Positions 44,310 through 54,021 of a DNA stretch of 64,000 bases are shown one piece after another (the first letter of the stretch is position 1; each line of letters begins with the position of its first letter). The notes beneath the pieces are model-generated. The model made no database searches. It was given only the letters and a program-made list of their open reading frames with translations, and was not told the origin of the DNA. The translations under genes and the position numbers were made by a program. The DNA comes from Chloroflexi bacterium bin125 (GTDB lineage Bacteria; Chloroflexota; Dehalococcoidia; Bin125). Where the stretch lies: the NCBI GenBank assembly GCA_002239025.1, contig MPNM01000001.1, forward strand, positions 1 to 64,000, written 5' to 3'.

Positions 44310-45650
44310 TTAGCCACGGCCGTCGCGGTGTTGCACGCGAACATCCAGGTGCTCGAGTCCGCGCAGCACGATGTTGTGCCGGTATTCGGGCTCTCGCGAA
44401 CCGAACTTGATTTCGTCGAACCGTTCCAACAGCACCTCGAACGCGACTTTCGCTTCCAACCGGGCCAACGGCGCGCCGAGGCAGTGATGAATGCCTCGTC
44501 CGAACGCGATGTTTCCGGTGTCCTCGCGGGTGATATCCAGTTGATCAGGGTCGCGGAACACCTGCGGATCCCGGTTCGCCGCGCCGATCAATGGTGTGAC
44601 CAGGGAATCTTTCTTGCCCTGCTTATCTCCGATTTCCGTGTCTTCAACCAGGCGTCGGACATCGACCTGCACTGGCGAGTCGTAGCGCAACAGTTCCTCG
44701 ATCGCAGTCGGGATCAGCTCCGACTGCTGACGTAACAGTTCCAACTGCTCCGGATGTTCGAGCAGTGCCTTGAGACCGTTGCCGATCAGGTTGGTCGTGG
44801 TCTCGTTGCCGGCGACGAGCAACAGGCGCAGGGTGATCTGTGTCTCGTCGTGGCTCAACGTTTGGCCTGCTTCCTCGGCGATTACCAGGCGCGAAACCAG
44901 GTCGTCTCGAGGTCCACGGCGGCGATCCTCGATGATCGGCGCGAAGTAGCCGGCCAGCGCCTCGGCGTTGTCGAGCAATTCTGATAGCTCCGCTTCGCTC
45001 AGATTCGGCTCGAGCCCGCGGATGATCTGATCCGACCAGGCCTTGAACTGCTGCCGATCATCGGTCGGCACGCCGATCATTTCGGCGATCACCAGGATCG
45101 GCAGCAAGTTGGCGAAGTTGGCCATGAGGTCGAAGTTGTTGCTGTCGGCGACTTCATCAAGGAGCGAGTGCGCGGTCGCTCGGATCTGGTCTTCCATCTT
45201 CGCAATCTGCGGCGGCGTGAACGCCCGATTGACCAGCCCGCGCAGGCGGGTGTGATCGGGCGGGTCGCGAAACTGCATCGATGGTGAGAGTTGGCGGCGA
45301 GCCTGCTCCTCAGCCACGAGGAAGGGCTCGGTGCCGCGGATGACGCTGCTGAAGCGGCGGTAATCGCGGAGGATGGCGTCGACGTCGTCGTATGGGACGA
45401 CGGTGATCATGCTCGTCAAGGGGCTGTAGTGATACGGATCACGCTCGCGCAGCGCGCGGTAGGTGGGATATGGGTCGGCGATGAAGCTGGGGTCGAGCAG
45501 ATTCCAGACGACTCCAGACTGGATGCGTTCTTGCAGAAACCGAGCGCGAATGTAGATCGGCGCGATCGCTGAGATGAGCAGATCAGAGAGCGCCACCGTC
45601 CGGCCCTTCAGAACCAGTGCGCATATCCCGAAGTCGGGACGCAAGCGCAA
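44310..45650 (-). CDS. Cytochrome P450
   Basis: A soluble bacterial P450 of 446 residues. The I-helix LLVAGNETTTNLIGNGL has the AGxET oxygen-activation motif; the K-helix ExxR is EELLRYDSPVQ; the haem loop is FGRGIHHCLGAPLARLEAKV with the thiolate Cys. DPPDHTRLRGLVNRAFTPPQ is the C-helix signature of the CYP102/CYP107-like bacterial class. The first ~40 residues are an uncertain extension with a hydrophobic stretch (LSDLLISAIAPIYI). No ferredoxin or reductase gene is adjacent; substrate unknown. Confidence 0.93.
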   Translation of the reverse strand: MRLRPDFGICALVLKGRTVALSDLLISAIAPIYIRARFLQERIQSGVVWNLLDPSFIADPYPTYRALRERDPYHYSPLTSMITVVPYDDVDAILRDYRRFSSVIRGTEPFLVAEEQARRQLSPSMQFRDPPDHTRLRGLVNRAFTPPQIAKMEDQIRATAHSLLDEVADSNNFDLMANFANLLPILVIAEMIGVPTDDRQQFKAWSDQIIRGLEPNLSEAELSELLDNAEALAGYFAPIIEDRRRGPRDDLVSRLVIAEEAGQTLSHDETQITLRLLLVAGNETTTNLIGNGLKALLEHPEQLELLRQQSELIPTAIEELLRYDSPVQVDVRRLVEDTEIGDKQGKKDSLVTPLIGAANRDPQVFRDPDQLDITREDTGNIAFGRGIHHCLGAPLARLEAKVAFEVLLERFDEIKFGSREPEYRHNIVLRGLEHLDVRVQHRDGRG

Positions 45651-45697
45651 CCGTAACAGCAGCCTGGATCAGCAGCCTGGATCAGCAGCCCGGCTGT

Positions 45698-46342
45698 CTA
45701 GTATGCGCCGCACCAGTCGAGGTTCGGTTGGATTGGGGTGTTGAAGACGCCGAGGAGATTGAAGGTGGCATTGGCGACGCTGTGGGCCAAGGGAAGTCTC
45801 ACACTTACCTGATGACGTTGCTTGGCGAGTCTGAGGAGGTTGGTAGCGTCCCAGATCACCATCGCCGTCGGTTGCAGCTCGAATCCCCACCGCCGCCACT
45901 GCGCGTCCGCTGTCAGCCCCAACTTGGCCCTGGCCTCATCCCACTTCGATGTGTCCAACGGCGCCAAGGCCGCCTCGTCTCCAACCACCTCGTCGGTAAA
46001 GGCGAGGACAATGGCCCGCACGGTGGGCGGCCTGTCCTCGATGTAGCAAGAGAAGGACAGTTCGGCCCAAGGATATGTCGCATCGTCCGTGCGTCCCGTA
46101 ATCCCCAGGAACGTGGCGAACCCGTGCTCTTCGTCCTGGATTGTCATCGCCCGAAGGTAAGCCTGATGTATCTCATCCTGCAGGACCAGCGGAAGCAGAT
46201 CTGGGGCGTTGGCAGAATGAATCGGTTGCTCGGCTTGTTGTTGGACGGTGCTTTGCTGATGAGGGGTAAACCGTTCGTCGGGGGATTGACAGGCGGATAC
46301 GGCGATTGCGGCCAGGCTTACCCAGAACAGCAGCCGCCACAT
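45698..46342 (-). CDS. Hypothetical lipoprotein
   Basis: A 214-residue protein with a lipoprotein signal, MWRLLFWVSLAAIAVSAC, whose lipobox is VSAC with Cys at 18. A short Gln-rich segment (HQQSTVQQQAEQ) follows, then a ~170-residue globular domain with no family recognised; it has several Trp and the C-terminal PNLDWCGAY. The lipid anchor would hold it on the outer face of the membrane. Confidence 0.7.
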   Translation of the reverse strand: MWRLLFWVSLAAIAVSACQSPDERFTPHQQSTVQQQAEQPIHSANAPDLLPLVLQDEIHQAYLRAMTIQDEEHGFATFLGITGRTDDATYPWAELSFSCYIEDRPPTVRAIVLAFTDEVVGDEAALAPLDTSKWDEARAKLGLTADAQWRRWGFELQPTAMVIWDATNLLRLAKQRHQVSVRLPLAHSVANATFNLLGVFNTPIQPNLDWCGAY

Positions 46343-46384
46343 GGACCGAGCCTCCCGATCGCGGACTAGACGACACTCCGAGCA

Positions 46385-46501
46385 TCACCGGGAAGGGATG
46401 ACCGCCTCTGTCTGGTCGGAAGATTCAGGCTCAGAGGCGCCGCAAGCGACGCTGACCAACAAGAGGCAGCGAGCGAAGACGACGCCCCATCGCCCGCTCA
46501 T
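46385..46501 (-). CDS. Possible 38-residue mini-lipoprotein
   Basis: From ATG 46501 the frame codes a hydrophobic signal (WGVVFARCLLLVSVACGAS) with a plausible lipobox VSVAC, then an acidic Ser/Glu tail to the stop at 46385, 42 bp before the larger lipoprotein gene. It could be a real small lipoprotein or the remnant of a larger one. The rest of the 46343-46802 gap shows nothing else. Confidence 0.35.
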   Translation of the reverse strand: MSGRWGVVFARCLLLVSVACGASEPESSDQTEAVIPSR

Positions 46502-46802
46502 GCGTATGTGTCCCGTCCTGCTTCTGCACCGTCCCTGAGCCAGATACGCCAGATGCTGTCGATGGTAGGAGACGATATGGAGGGCGCGTGCATCGCTGCT
46601 GTATCGGGGAGCGCTAGAATAGTCAGGGAGTACTCGGCGAGGCAATGGTCTTGCGGAGCACTTGAGGGCGGGCGATGATCTTCTTACGAGGGTTCGCACG
46701 ACCATCGCCCTAATGCGAAGGGCAGGGGCCTAGATCCGCCCTTCGCGCTGGCCCCACTCTATCCGCTGACTCTGATCATTAAGCATCGATACATTCATCG
46801 CG

Positions 46803-46994
46803 TCATGCGACGGCGGGTTCACCTCGTCGGCGCACTGCGGGGATATCGCCGCTGGTGAGGTCGCGGTAGAGGTCAAGCAAGTGGACTTTCAGGTCTTCGA
46901 GCGACTCCCCCTGTGTCTTGTAATCGGGAAACTCTTCCAGATACCCCAGCCACCAGTCGCCGTCCTGCCAGTAGATGAAGCTTACGGTGGTCAT
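46803..46994 (-). CDS. HicB-like antitoxin-family protein, solitary
   Basis: A 63-residue protein with the HicB pseudo-RNase-H strand pattern: FIYWQDGDWWLGYLEEFPDY, then TQGESLEDLKVHLLDLYRDL. HicB normally neutralises the HicA mRNA interferase. No HicA-like frame was found on either side, and the C-terminal DNA-binding part of long HicB proteins is absent, so it may be a solitary HicB of unknown role. Confidence 0.8.
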   Translation of the reverse strand: MTTVSFIYWQDGDWWLGYLEEFPDYKTQGESLEDLKVHLLDLYRDLTSGDIPAVRRRGEPAVA

Positions 46995-47062
46995 CTTCTG
47001 TTCCTTGTCTCAGCCGGGTCAGCTTTACCCTGCTGAGAGCGTAGCAAGGGACGGAGTTGTTG

Positions 47063-48628
47063 ATGACCTGGGAAACCGAAATCGCGGAGATCTCCAAGCG
47101 CAAGGAACTGGCCAAGGGGCGCGGCGGGCCAGAAGGCGTCGCCCGACAACGACGGCGCGGCAAGCTACTGGTCAACGAGCGACTCGACGGGCTGCTCGAC
47201 CCCGGTTCGCTGCGCGAGTTCATGTCGCTGGTCGGTCGCGCCGACTACGACGACTCAGGCGACCTGGTTGGCTTTACGCCGAAGGGCGCGATTGAGGGCT
47301 TCGGCAAGATCAACGGACGCAAGGTGGTCGTCTCGGCTGGCGACTTCACTGTGCGCGGCGGATCCGGTGGCGGCGACGGCTCAAGCACTGGTCTCGGCTC
47401 CGAGAAGTCTTCCAATCTGCGCGCGCTTGAGTGGCGCGTGCCTTACGTGCGCATGCTCGACTCGGCCGGCGGCTCGGTGCGCGGATTCGAGACGCTGGGC
47501 CGCACCTACCTACCCGACGGCAACACGTGGTCGACGTACGACATGGAGTTGCTGCGGATGTCGCCCGTGGTCTCGGCCGTCATGGGATCGGTCGCTGGAC
47601 TGCCTGCGGTCAATGCCTGCATGGCCCACTTCTCGATCATGGTGAAGGGGATTTCACAACTTTTCCCCGGCGGTCCGCCGGTGGTCAAAGCGGCGCTGGG
47701 CTACGACATCACGAAGGAGGACCTGGGCGACGAACGTGTCCACGTCTACCAGTCCGGCTCGGTCGACAACCTGGCCGAGGACGAGGAGGATGCGTTCCGC
47801 CAGATCCGCCAGTTCCTCAGCTACCTGCCCCAGAGCGTCTACGAGATGCCCGAGCGCACCGAACCGACCGACGATCCCAACCGCCGCGAAGCACGCCTGC
47901 GCCGACTGGTCCCACGCGATCGTCGCCGCGCCTACGATGGCCACCGCGCGATCAGCTGGAGCGTCGACGAGGGTTCCTTCTTCGAGATCGCCCCGTTCTA
48001 CGGACGTTCACGGATCACCGGACTGGCTCGAATCAACGGCTATCCGGTCGGCGTGATGGCCAATAATCCGATGCATGAGGGCGGCTCGACCGACATCAAG
48101 GGCGGATCGAAAGTGATCCGGCTGATCCAGCTCTGCGACACGTTCCACCTGCCCTTGATCTCATTCGCCGACGAACCCGGCTTCATGGTCGGGCTGGAAT
48201 CGGAGAAGGGCGGCATTGAGCGCGCCGGAGCTCGGCTGGTGATCGCGACCTGTCAGTCGCGCATGCCCTGGGCGACCGTCGTGATGGGCCGCGTGTTCGG
48301 CGTCGCTGGACAGTGCCAGCAGCGTCCGACCGGCATGTTCCAGCGCTGGGCCTGGCCCTCGGGACGCTGGGGCTCGATGCACATCGAGGGCGGCGCGCTG
48401 GCCGCCTATCGGCGAGAGATCGACGACTCGGACGACCCCGCCGCCAAGCGCGATGAAATCGAGCGCCGCCTGCATCACCTGGAGTCACCCTTCAGAACAG
48501 CCGAGGCGACCGGTCAGGACATCATCGATCCAGCCGACACGCGTCCGTTGCTGTGTGAGTTCGTCGAGGAGGCTCAGGCGATCTTGAAGACGCAGTTGGG
48601 TCCGTGTCCGAATCCGTATATGCCGTAG
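47063..48628 (+). CDS. Acyl-CoA carboxylase carboxyltransferase (beta) subunit
   Basis: A 521-residue carboxyltransferase of the propionyl-/methylmalonyl-CoA type, transferring CO2 from biotin to acyl-CoA. It has two crotonase-like halves: the N-terminal AEISKRKELAKGRGG and GKLLVNERLDGLLDPGSLRE, the acyl-CoA site (GGSGGGDGSSTGLGSEK, then MLDSAGGSVRGFE), and the C-terminal biotin side, with NGYPVGVMANNPMHEGGSTD and FADEPGFMVGLESEKGG. ATG 47063 is taken; two TTG codons precede it. No biotin carboxylase or biotin carrier gene is nearby. Confidence 0.93.
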   Translation: MTWETEIAEISKRKELAKGRGGPEGVARQRRRGKLLVNERLDGLLDPGSLREFMSLVGRADYDDSGDLVGFTPKGAIEGFGKINGRKVVVSAGDFTVRGGSGGGDGSSTGLGSEKSSNLRALEWRVPYVRMLDSAGGSVRGFETLGRTYLPDGNTWSTYDMELLRMSPVVSAVMGSVAGLPAVNACMAHFSIMVKGISQLFPGGPPVVKAALGYDITKEDLGDERVHVYQSGSVDNLAEDEEDAFRQIRQFLSYLPQSVYEMPERTEPTDDPNRREARLRRLVPRDRRRAYDGHRAISWSVDEGSFFEIAPFYGRSRITGLARINGYPVGVMANNPMHEGGSTDIKGGSKVIRLIQLCDTFHLPLISFADEPGFMVGLESEKGGIERAGARLVIATCQSRMPWATVVMGRVFGVAGQCQQRPTGMFQRWAWPSGRWGSMHIEGGALAAYRREIDDSDDPAAKRDEIERRLHHLESPFRTAEATGQDIIDPADTRPLLCEFVEEAQAILKTQLGPCPNPYMP

Positions 48629-48662
48629 GAGACTGTCTAGATCGCTCTCGGTGCCCGTTCTT

Positions 48663-48747
48663 CGTCATTCCCGCGTCTTGCGCGGGAATCTCGTCCCCTG
48701 CCCGATCGCCGCAAGAAGCGAGATTCCAGGCCAAGCCTGGAATGACG
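48663..48747. repeat. Family-D palindromic repeat
   Basis: The ends CGTCATTCC and GGAATGACG are inverted. Inside are two hairpins, ATTCCCGCG...CGCGGGAAT and ATTCCAGGC...GCCTGGAAT. It lies between the carboxyltransferase and the beta-propeller gene, and explains the spurious open frame upstream of the latter. Confidence 0.85.
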
Positions 48748-48815
48748 GAGCAGTTGGGGTGGCACGAAGATTGACCAAAGCGCCTACCCTGAGCCTCAAC
48801 TCGAGGAGGCGCATC

Positions 48816-49796
48816 ATGTCGGACCACATCACAATTCATATTGGCACGATTGGACAGGGGCTCTGGCGCTCTCCCGACGGCGGTGGGGTCTGGCAGAAGG
48901 GGCGATCGGTTGGCGAACAGTCTGTGCGTTCGTTGACGGTCTTCCCCGATGACGCGAACCGGCTGATGGCCGGCGCCGACGATGGCCTGTTCCTCTCCGA
49001 CGACAACGGATCGAGCTGGAACATGGTCGACAGCTACCAGCCCGACCGCCAGACCTGGTCGCTGGCCGTCGACCCGACCGATTCCAACACGATCTTCGCC
49101 GGTGGTCGGCCCGGCGTGCGACGCTCGCGCGACGGCGGACAGACCTGGGACGACCTGCCGGTCCAGATCGTCGAGGAGTGTCCGATCGGCACTCCCCGCA
49201 CGACCGTCGTCGTGATCGATCCGCTCAACTCTCAGCGCGTCTACGCCGGCGTAGAAGTTGACGGGGTGCATAAGTCGCTGGATGGCGGCGACACCTGGGT
49301 TCGGGGCAATCCGCTCGGCCCCGAGACCTTCCAGGCCGACATCCACTGCATGGGCCGGTCGGCAGGTCCGGATGGCGCAGCGACATTCGCCACCAGTCCA
49401 TTCGGCATCGCACGTTCGGACGACGAGGGCGAGTCCTGGTTGCAGCACGAGTTTCCGCCGCTGACGGAGCGGACACCGCGTTCGTACTGTCGCGCCATGA
49501 TCGTCAAGCACGACGATCCCAACACGATGTTCGTCGCCAGCGGCGACGGTATCCCTGGCACGACCGGAGCAATCCAGCGCACGACCGACGGCGGCCAGAG
49601 CTGGGCTCCGTGCGACCTGCCGGAGCCTCCGAATTCGGTCGTTTACTGGTTGGCCAGCCACCCCGATGCGCCTGATGTCATCGCGGCGGCCTCGCTCTAC
49701 GGCTATGTCTATCTGAGCGACGATGGCGGGACGAGTTGGCGCAAGCTGGATCGCGAGTTCGGCGAGATTCGCGCGCTTGCGCTTAGCACTGCCTGA
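48816..49796 (+). CDS. BNR/Asp-box beta-propeller protein
   Basis: A 326-residue cytoplasmic protein (no signal peptide) made of repeated Asp-box motifs: LFLSDDNGSSWNMV, VRRSRDGGQTWDDL, VHKSLDGGDTWVRG, IARSDDEGESWLQH, IQRTTDGGQSWAPC and VYLSDDGGTSWRKL. These are the S-x-D-x-G-x-T/S-W turns of sialidase/VPS10/Ycf48-type propellers. Six or seven blades fit the length. No catalytic residues of sialidases are visible; function unknown. ATG 48816 has a strong GAGGAGG ribosome site. Confidence 0.88.
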   Translation: MSDHITIHIGTIGQGLWRSPDGGGVWQKGRSVGEQSVRSLTVFPDDANRLMAGADDGLFLSDDNGSSWNMVDSYQPDRQTWSLAVDPTDSNTIFAGGRPGVRRSRDGGQTWDDLPVQIVEECPIGTPRTTVVVIDPLNSQRVYAGVEVDGVHKSLDGGDTWVRGNPLGPETFQADIHCMGRSAGPDGAATFATSPFGIARSDDEGESWLQHEFPPLTERTPRSYCRAMIVKHDDPNTMFVASGDGIPGTTGAIQRTTDGGQSWAPCDLPEPPNSVVYWLASHPDAPDVIAAASLYGYVYLSDDGGTSWRKLDREFGEIRALALSTA

Positions 49797-49879
49797 CATC
49801 AAACCTTTCGATTGACGTAGCCCACATCCGGGTGCGCGATACAGTGAATCCCACACTGATTTCCTCAGGGGGAACACGT

Positions 49880-51709
49880 ATGCGCGCACTGTTTGTGCTT
49901 CTGATCGCCGGCCTGGTTGCACTCGGCGCTGTGTTGGTTGGATGCAGCGGGGACGATGACCAGCAACTGCAGGGACAACAGACTCAACAGACCGCAGAGG
50001 CCGAGCAGAGCGCGCAATCCGACCAGGAGGCTGGGTCCGACCGAGCGACGGCCGTGCAGCGCGACCAATCGGCCCAGCAATCCTCCCCGCAAGAAGCGCA
50101 AGAGGCTGCACAGCAAGTCCAGTCCGACCAGACAGCAGGGGACGATACCGCAGTGCCTCTCGATAGCGCCGCCGCCGAAGCGTCGGCGGCGCTAAAGGCC
50201 TGGTCTGAAAATCTCGAATCCCTTGTCCTTGAGGTCACAGTCGACTTCAACCTCGGAGTGTTTGCCTTTGAAGGCGTGTCCAGGATCGCGGCTCAACTCA
50301 ATCCCTACACCGTTTGGGCGACGATCGATGCCAGCAGCCTGTTTGAGCAGGCGTTGATCGCGGCAGACGAGGAGGCTGATGACACCGCCGAGCCCCTGAT
50401 CATGCACTTGCTGATCTCCGACGAGACCGCGTTCATCTCCATGCCCCAGGTTGAGGGTTGGATCGATCTGACGGGCGAGTTCGAAGAGGTGATGGGCGGA
50501 CTGACGACCCTGTTGGGTGGGGATCCTCAGGACTTTGTTGATCCCGACAGCTTCGGACAGGCCTTTGGCTGCCAAGAGACGCTTGGCGGGTCCATCTCAT
50601 CCGCAAGCCACGAAGGAGAGGCTGTCTGGGTAGTTGACTGCGTGATCGATGTGGAGGCCCTGGATCAAGCGACTGCCTCGACGCTCAGCGAGCAAGGCAT
50701 CGAGATCCCCGACAGCGGACTCGAGTCCATGGACTTGCGTCTCACCATCAGCCAGGCCAGCGGCGCTCCGTTGGTGATGGAGTTCACCGCAAAGGTGAGC
50801 GACGCCTTCGGATTGTCGGAAGAGGATTCGGATCAGGACGCTCCAGAGCAGTTCTATGTCAGCTCGGTCGCGAGGCTCATCAGTTGGAACGAGACGATCG
50901 AGTTTCCAACGCCGGAGCCGCTGATTGATGGATCATTCTTCGACGCCTTTGGAGACACTCCACCCTCGAGCGGATCCTCATCGGGCAGCGACCTGGGCAG
51001 TTCCTCGGGACCTCCGGAGCTGCTGAGTACAGAAGAGCTGCTCGGTATCGCCTCGGAGTGGGTCGCCGCAGCCGATGAGCTGAACATGCAATTCGTCGCC
51101 CAGGCGGTCATCGATGGAGAAGCGCGTTTGGCATCAACGATCGTGCGCGGTTCTCGCACGCAAGGCGCATTCGAGACCCTAGTCAACATTGACGACGCCA
51201 GCACGTTCCGTTTGCTCTGGAATCGCGACGGCATCTGGATCAGCGACTCCGAAGTTGACGGTCAGCCGGTGTGGGCGCCGTCCAATCCGGCGCTGCTGGG
51301 ATTCGCCGGCCTCTCAGTTGACGAGTTTCTCGCCAACCCCGACCGCCTGAACCTCGAACCTCTCAAGGCGCTGCTCGGTCTGTCCTGGCTAACGCGGACC
51401 ATCGAAGGCAATCGGCCGCCCGTCTATGAGCTGGTGATCGAAACGGGATACCTCACTCCTGAGGATCCCCACTTCGAGGCAATCGTCGCCATCCTCAAAG
51501 CCGAGACCGCAGAGTTGTTGGCCGAGAGTGTGATCGTTGAATCAATCGATCACTACTCGACGATTCTCACCGTGTCCGGCGACATCGGCCAAGTGACCAG
51601 CCAGATCACGACAGCCGAGTTCCAGTCCAACGCCGGCCGTGTCGAACTCGTCGCCAGCCTCAACATCGTCAGCAATGGCCCTATCGAGTTCTCAACACCG
51701 ACGAAATAG
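49880..51709 (+). CDS. Large lipoprotein with two LppX/LprG-like halves
   Basis: A 609-residue protein: a lipoprotein signal MRALFVLLIAGLVALGAVLVG with lipobox LVGC, then a Gln/Ala/Glu-rich linker of ~80 residues. Two related ~200-residue domains follow. The first contains ALKAWSENLESLVLEVTVDF and FISMPQVEGWIDLTGEFEEV; the second SEWVAAADELNMQFVAQAVI and a late AEFQSNAGRVELVASLNIV. The pattern of amphipathic strands round a hydrophobic core recalls LppX/LprG/LolA lipid carriers, but no strict motif proves this. ATG 49880 has AGGGGGAA upstream. Confidence 0.75.
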   Translation: MRALFVLLIAGLVALGAVLVGCSGDDDQQLQGQQTQQTAEAEQSAQSDQEAGSDRATAVQRDQSAQQSSPQEAQEAAQQVQSDQTAGDDTAVPLDSAAAEASAALKAWSENLESLVLEVTVDFNLGVFAFEGVSRIAAQLNPYTVWATIDASSLFEQALIAADEEADDTAEPLIMHLLISDETAFISMPQVEGWIDLTGEFEEVMGGLTTLLGGDPQDFVDPDSFGQAFGCQETLGGSISSASHEGEAVWVVDCVIDVEALDQATASTLSEQGIEIPDSGLESMDLRLTISQASGAPLVMEFTAKVSDAFGLSEEDSDQDAPEQFYVSSVARLISWNETIEFPTPEPLIDGSFFDAFGDTPPSSGSSSGSDLGSSSGPPELLSTEELLGIASEWVAAADELNMQFVAQAVIDGEARLASTIVRGSRTQGAFETLVNIDDASTFRLLWNRDGIWISDSEVDGQPVWAPSNPALLGFAGLSVDEFLANPDRLNLEPLKALLGLSWLTRTIEGNRPPVYELVIETGYLTPEDPHFEAIVAILKAETAELLAESVIVESIDHYSTILTVSGDIGQVTSQITTAEFQSNAGRVELVASLNIVSNGPIEFSTPTK

Positions 51710-51738
51710 GTCACGCCTCGAACTTCCCCTAAGGGAGA

Positions 51739-51896
51739 TCTTTGAAGAACTCCCCTTCTCCCCCCTTGCGGGGGAGATGCCGTAGGCAGAGGGGGGTTCC
51801 CTCTCCGTGACTCCTATCTGGTAGCCACTGGCCGACCCCCCTCTGTCACTCTGTGACATCTCCCCCGCAAGGGGGGAGAAGGGGAGATTTTCACGG
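51739..51896. repeat. Family-B palindromic repeat, complete
   Basis: The left arm CTTTGAAGAACTCCCCTTCT, with internal GCCGTAGGC, pairs with the right arm, which carries GTCACTCTGTGAC. Located between the large lipoprotein and the solute-binding protein gene, where it may end transcription of the former. Confidence 0.88.
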
Positions 51897-52045
51897 GTCT
51901 TCGCTAAGCAGGGACTTTGGCGTTCAAGCGTCTCCACTTCCGCCTACGTGCTAGCCTGCGACCTGATACGTCGGCCCACATGTTTTGGCCTCCTGGTTTT
52001 GGTCAGAACCCCGAGCGAACAAGCGGCCGCCGGGAAGGAATACCC

Positions 52046-53878
52046 ATGACAGCTCGCAACTATTGGACCCGCATGCGCCGCAACAAGATGTCCCGACGCT
52101 CGCTGTTGAGCGCATCGGCCCGCGCCGGTGTCGGCGCCGCCGGACTCGCCCTCGTTGGATGTGGCGACGATGATGACGACGCGCAGCCCGCAGCGGCCCA
52201 GGCCCAGCAGCAGCAACAGCAGCAGCAGGCGATGGCCGAGCAGCAGGCCGAGCAACAACAGCAACAGGAGGCTGCGGCCCAGCAGCAGCAACAACAGCAA
52301 CAGGCGGCCGTCTCGCAAGCCGCCGCCGGCATCGCCATTGCCCCCCGCATCAACCCGGCGATCCACCTCAATACGACCTCGCTCGACCCGCAGTTTGGGA
52401 CGTCAGGTACGGATGCCTACTTCTTCCAGATGTTCCACGACTATCTGGTGATGCACGACAATCAGAGCAACCAGATCGGCGATATCTCGCTGGCTGAGTC
52501 GTGGGAATTTCCAGACACCACCACGATCGTCTTCAATCTCCGCGACGGTGTGCAGTTCCACAACGGCGACGCCTTCACGTCCGAGGATGTACGGCTCAAT
52601 CTCGAGCGCGTGACCAGTGAAGGCGCGACCCCGGCGCCCAACTTCTCGGTAGTGCACAGCGTCGAGACCCCCGATGCGCGGACCGCCACGTACATGATGT
52701 CCGAGCCCTCTGCCGGGGTCATGCACCTGCTCGGCGACCGTGGCGGCGCGATCGTGCATGTGCCCACCGCCGATGAGCTGGGCGACCAGTACGGCCTCCA
52801 ACCGCTCGGGACCGGTCCCTACGAGTTTTCGGAGTGGGTCGACCAATCGCACGTGCTGGGCAAGCGCAACCCGAATCACTGGATGAAGGGCCCCGCACCC
52901 GGCGCCGCGACCGGTTCGAATGCGCCCTACTTCGACGAGATCAGATTCAACATCATCACCGAGAATTCGACCCTGATCGCCACCGGCCTCGCCGGTGACC
53001 TCGACTTGATGTTCATCCCCGAGCCCCAGTTCATCCCTCAGGTCGAGGAAGACGCCAACTGGGACATCGTCAAGATGGAGGGCGCATTCGTCTCCGAGAT
53101 TCTCGTCTTGAACGCGAAAAAGCCGCCGCTTGAGAACATAAACCTGCGGCTCGCAATCATGCACGCCGTGCACCCCGAAGCGGTCAACCAGGCGGTGCAC
53201 AACAACCTCAATATCCAGGCGCTTGGCGGTCAGTGGCCCAATGGCACCCTGGCCTACAGCGAGGTCCCGGGTAACCCGCAGGTCGCATATCCCAACATCG
53301 CCGATCGCCGCGAGCGAGCTAAGGAATTGCTGGCGATGTCCGGCGCTGATGTCGAAGCGATCAACGCCGCCGGTGGGCTCAAATTGACCACCTACGTCAA
53401 CCAGGTCAAGATCGACGCTTGCCAGATCTACGTCCAACAGATCAAGGAAGTGCTCGGGATCGATGTCGTCTTCGAGCCGCTGGAGTTGGTCCAGTTCATC
53501 CCCGCCTTCATGGACAACGGGGAGTACCACATGACCATTACCGGCTGGAGCCGCTACCCGGAGCCCGACTGGATCGCGTCCCTCGCTTACACCGAAGGCG
53601 GCACCTACAACCCGGCCGACGAGAGCGGCGTGAAGAGCCCGATCCACCCGGATCTCGACGGACTCGTCTCCGAAGGCCGCCAGGCCTACGACGTTGAGGA
53701 ACGCCGCGAGATCTACGCCAGAGTCAACGACATCATCGTCGGCGAAGGTCACTTCTACACGATGCTCTACGGCGTCAACTTCACCGGTGCGCGAACCGCC
53801 ATTCAGAACGCCCAGGACACCCTCTTCAATGGAGAGGGCAAATGGCAGACCCGCTGGCTGTGGAGCGACGAGGTCTAG
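52046..53878 (+). CDS. Peptide/nickel-type ABC transporter solute-binding protein (family 5) with Tat-like lipoprotein signal
   Basis: A 610-residue extracytoplasmic binding protein. The signal contains MSRRSLLSASARAGVGAAG (twin Arg) and the lipobox ALVGC, followed by a ~75-residue linker with long Gln runs. The mature domain is typical of DppA/OppA: RINPAIHLNTTSLDPQFG, LAESWEFPDTTTIVFNLRDG, LNLERVTSEGATPAPNFSVV, and GTGPYEFSEW. ATG 52046 is chosen from the AAGGAA site and the signal. Two permease genes follow. Ligand unknown; oligopeptides, nickel or opines are all possible for this family. Confidence 0.92.
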   Translation: MTARNYWTRMRRNKMSRRSLLSASARAGVGAAGLALVGCGDDDDDAQPAAAQAQQQQQQQQAMAEQQAEQQQQQEAAAQQQQQQQQAAVSQAAAGIAIAPRINPAIHLNTTSLDPQFGTSGTDAYFFQMFHDYLVMHDNQSNQIGDISLAESWEFPDTTTIVFNLRDGVQFHNGDAFTSEDVRLNLERVTSEGATPAPNFSVVHSVETPDARTATYMMSEPSAGVMHLLGDRGGAIVHVPTADELGDQYGLQPLGTGPYEFSEWVDQSHVLGKRNPNHWMKGPAPGAATGSNAPYFDEIRFNIITENSTLIATGLAGDLDLMFIPEPQFIPQVEEDANWDIVKMEGAFVSEILVLNAKKPPLENINLRLAIMHAVHPEAVNQAVHNNLNIQALGGQWPNGTLAYSEVPGNPQVAYPNIADRRERAKELLAMSGADVEAINAAGGLKLTTYVNQVKIDACQIYVQQIKEVLGIDVVFEPLELVQFIPAFMDNGEYHMTITGWSRYPEPDWIASLAYTEGGTYNPADESGVKSPIHPDLDGLVSEGRQAYDVEERREIYARVNDIIVGEGHFYTMLYGVNFTGARTAIQNAQDTLFNGEGKWQTRWLWSDEV

Positions 53879-54021
53879 GCAACAGCAGCGCTCCCCCTCG
53901 GGGGAGCTGCCGCGCTGCGGCTGGAGGGCCCGCCTGAGGGCAGACAACTGTCTGTACTCAGCGAACACCCCCTCCGACACTGCGCGACACCTTCCCGGAA
54001 GCGGAGATCGAGGGCTCGCCA

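Noticed and set aside
48651-48815. N-terminal extension of the beta-propeller ORF
   Set aside because: It is translated family-D repeat DNA; a strong ribosome site precedes ATG 48816.
48522-50111. 529-aa minus-strand ORF opposite the beta-propeller gene
   Set aside because: Antisense of the Asp-box propeller and of a family-D repeat; no conserved motifs.
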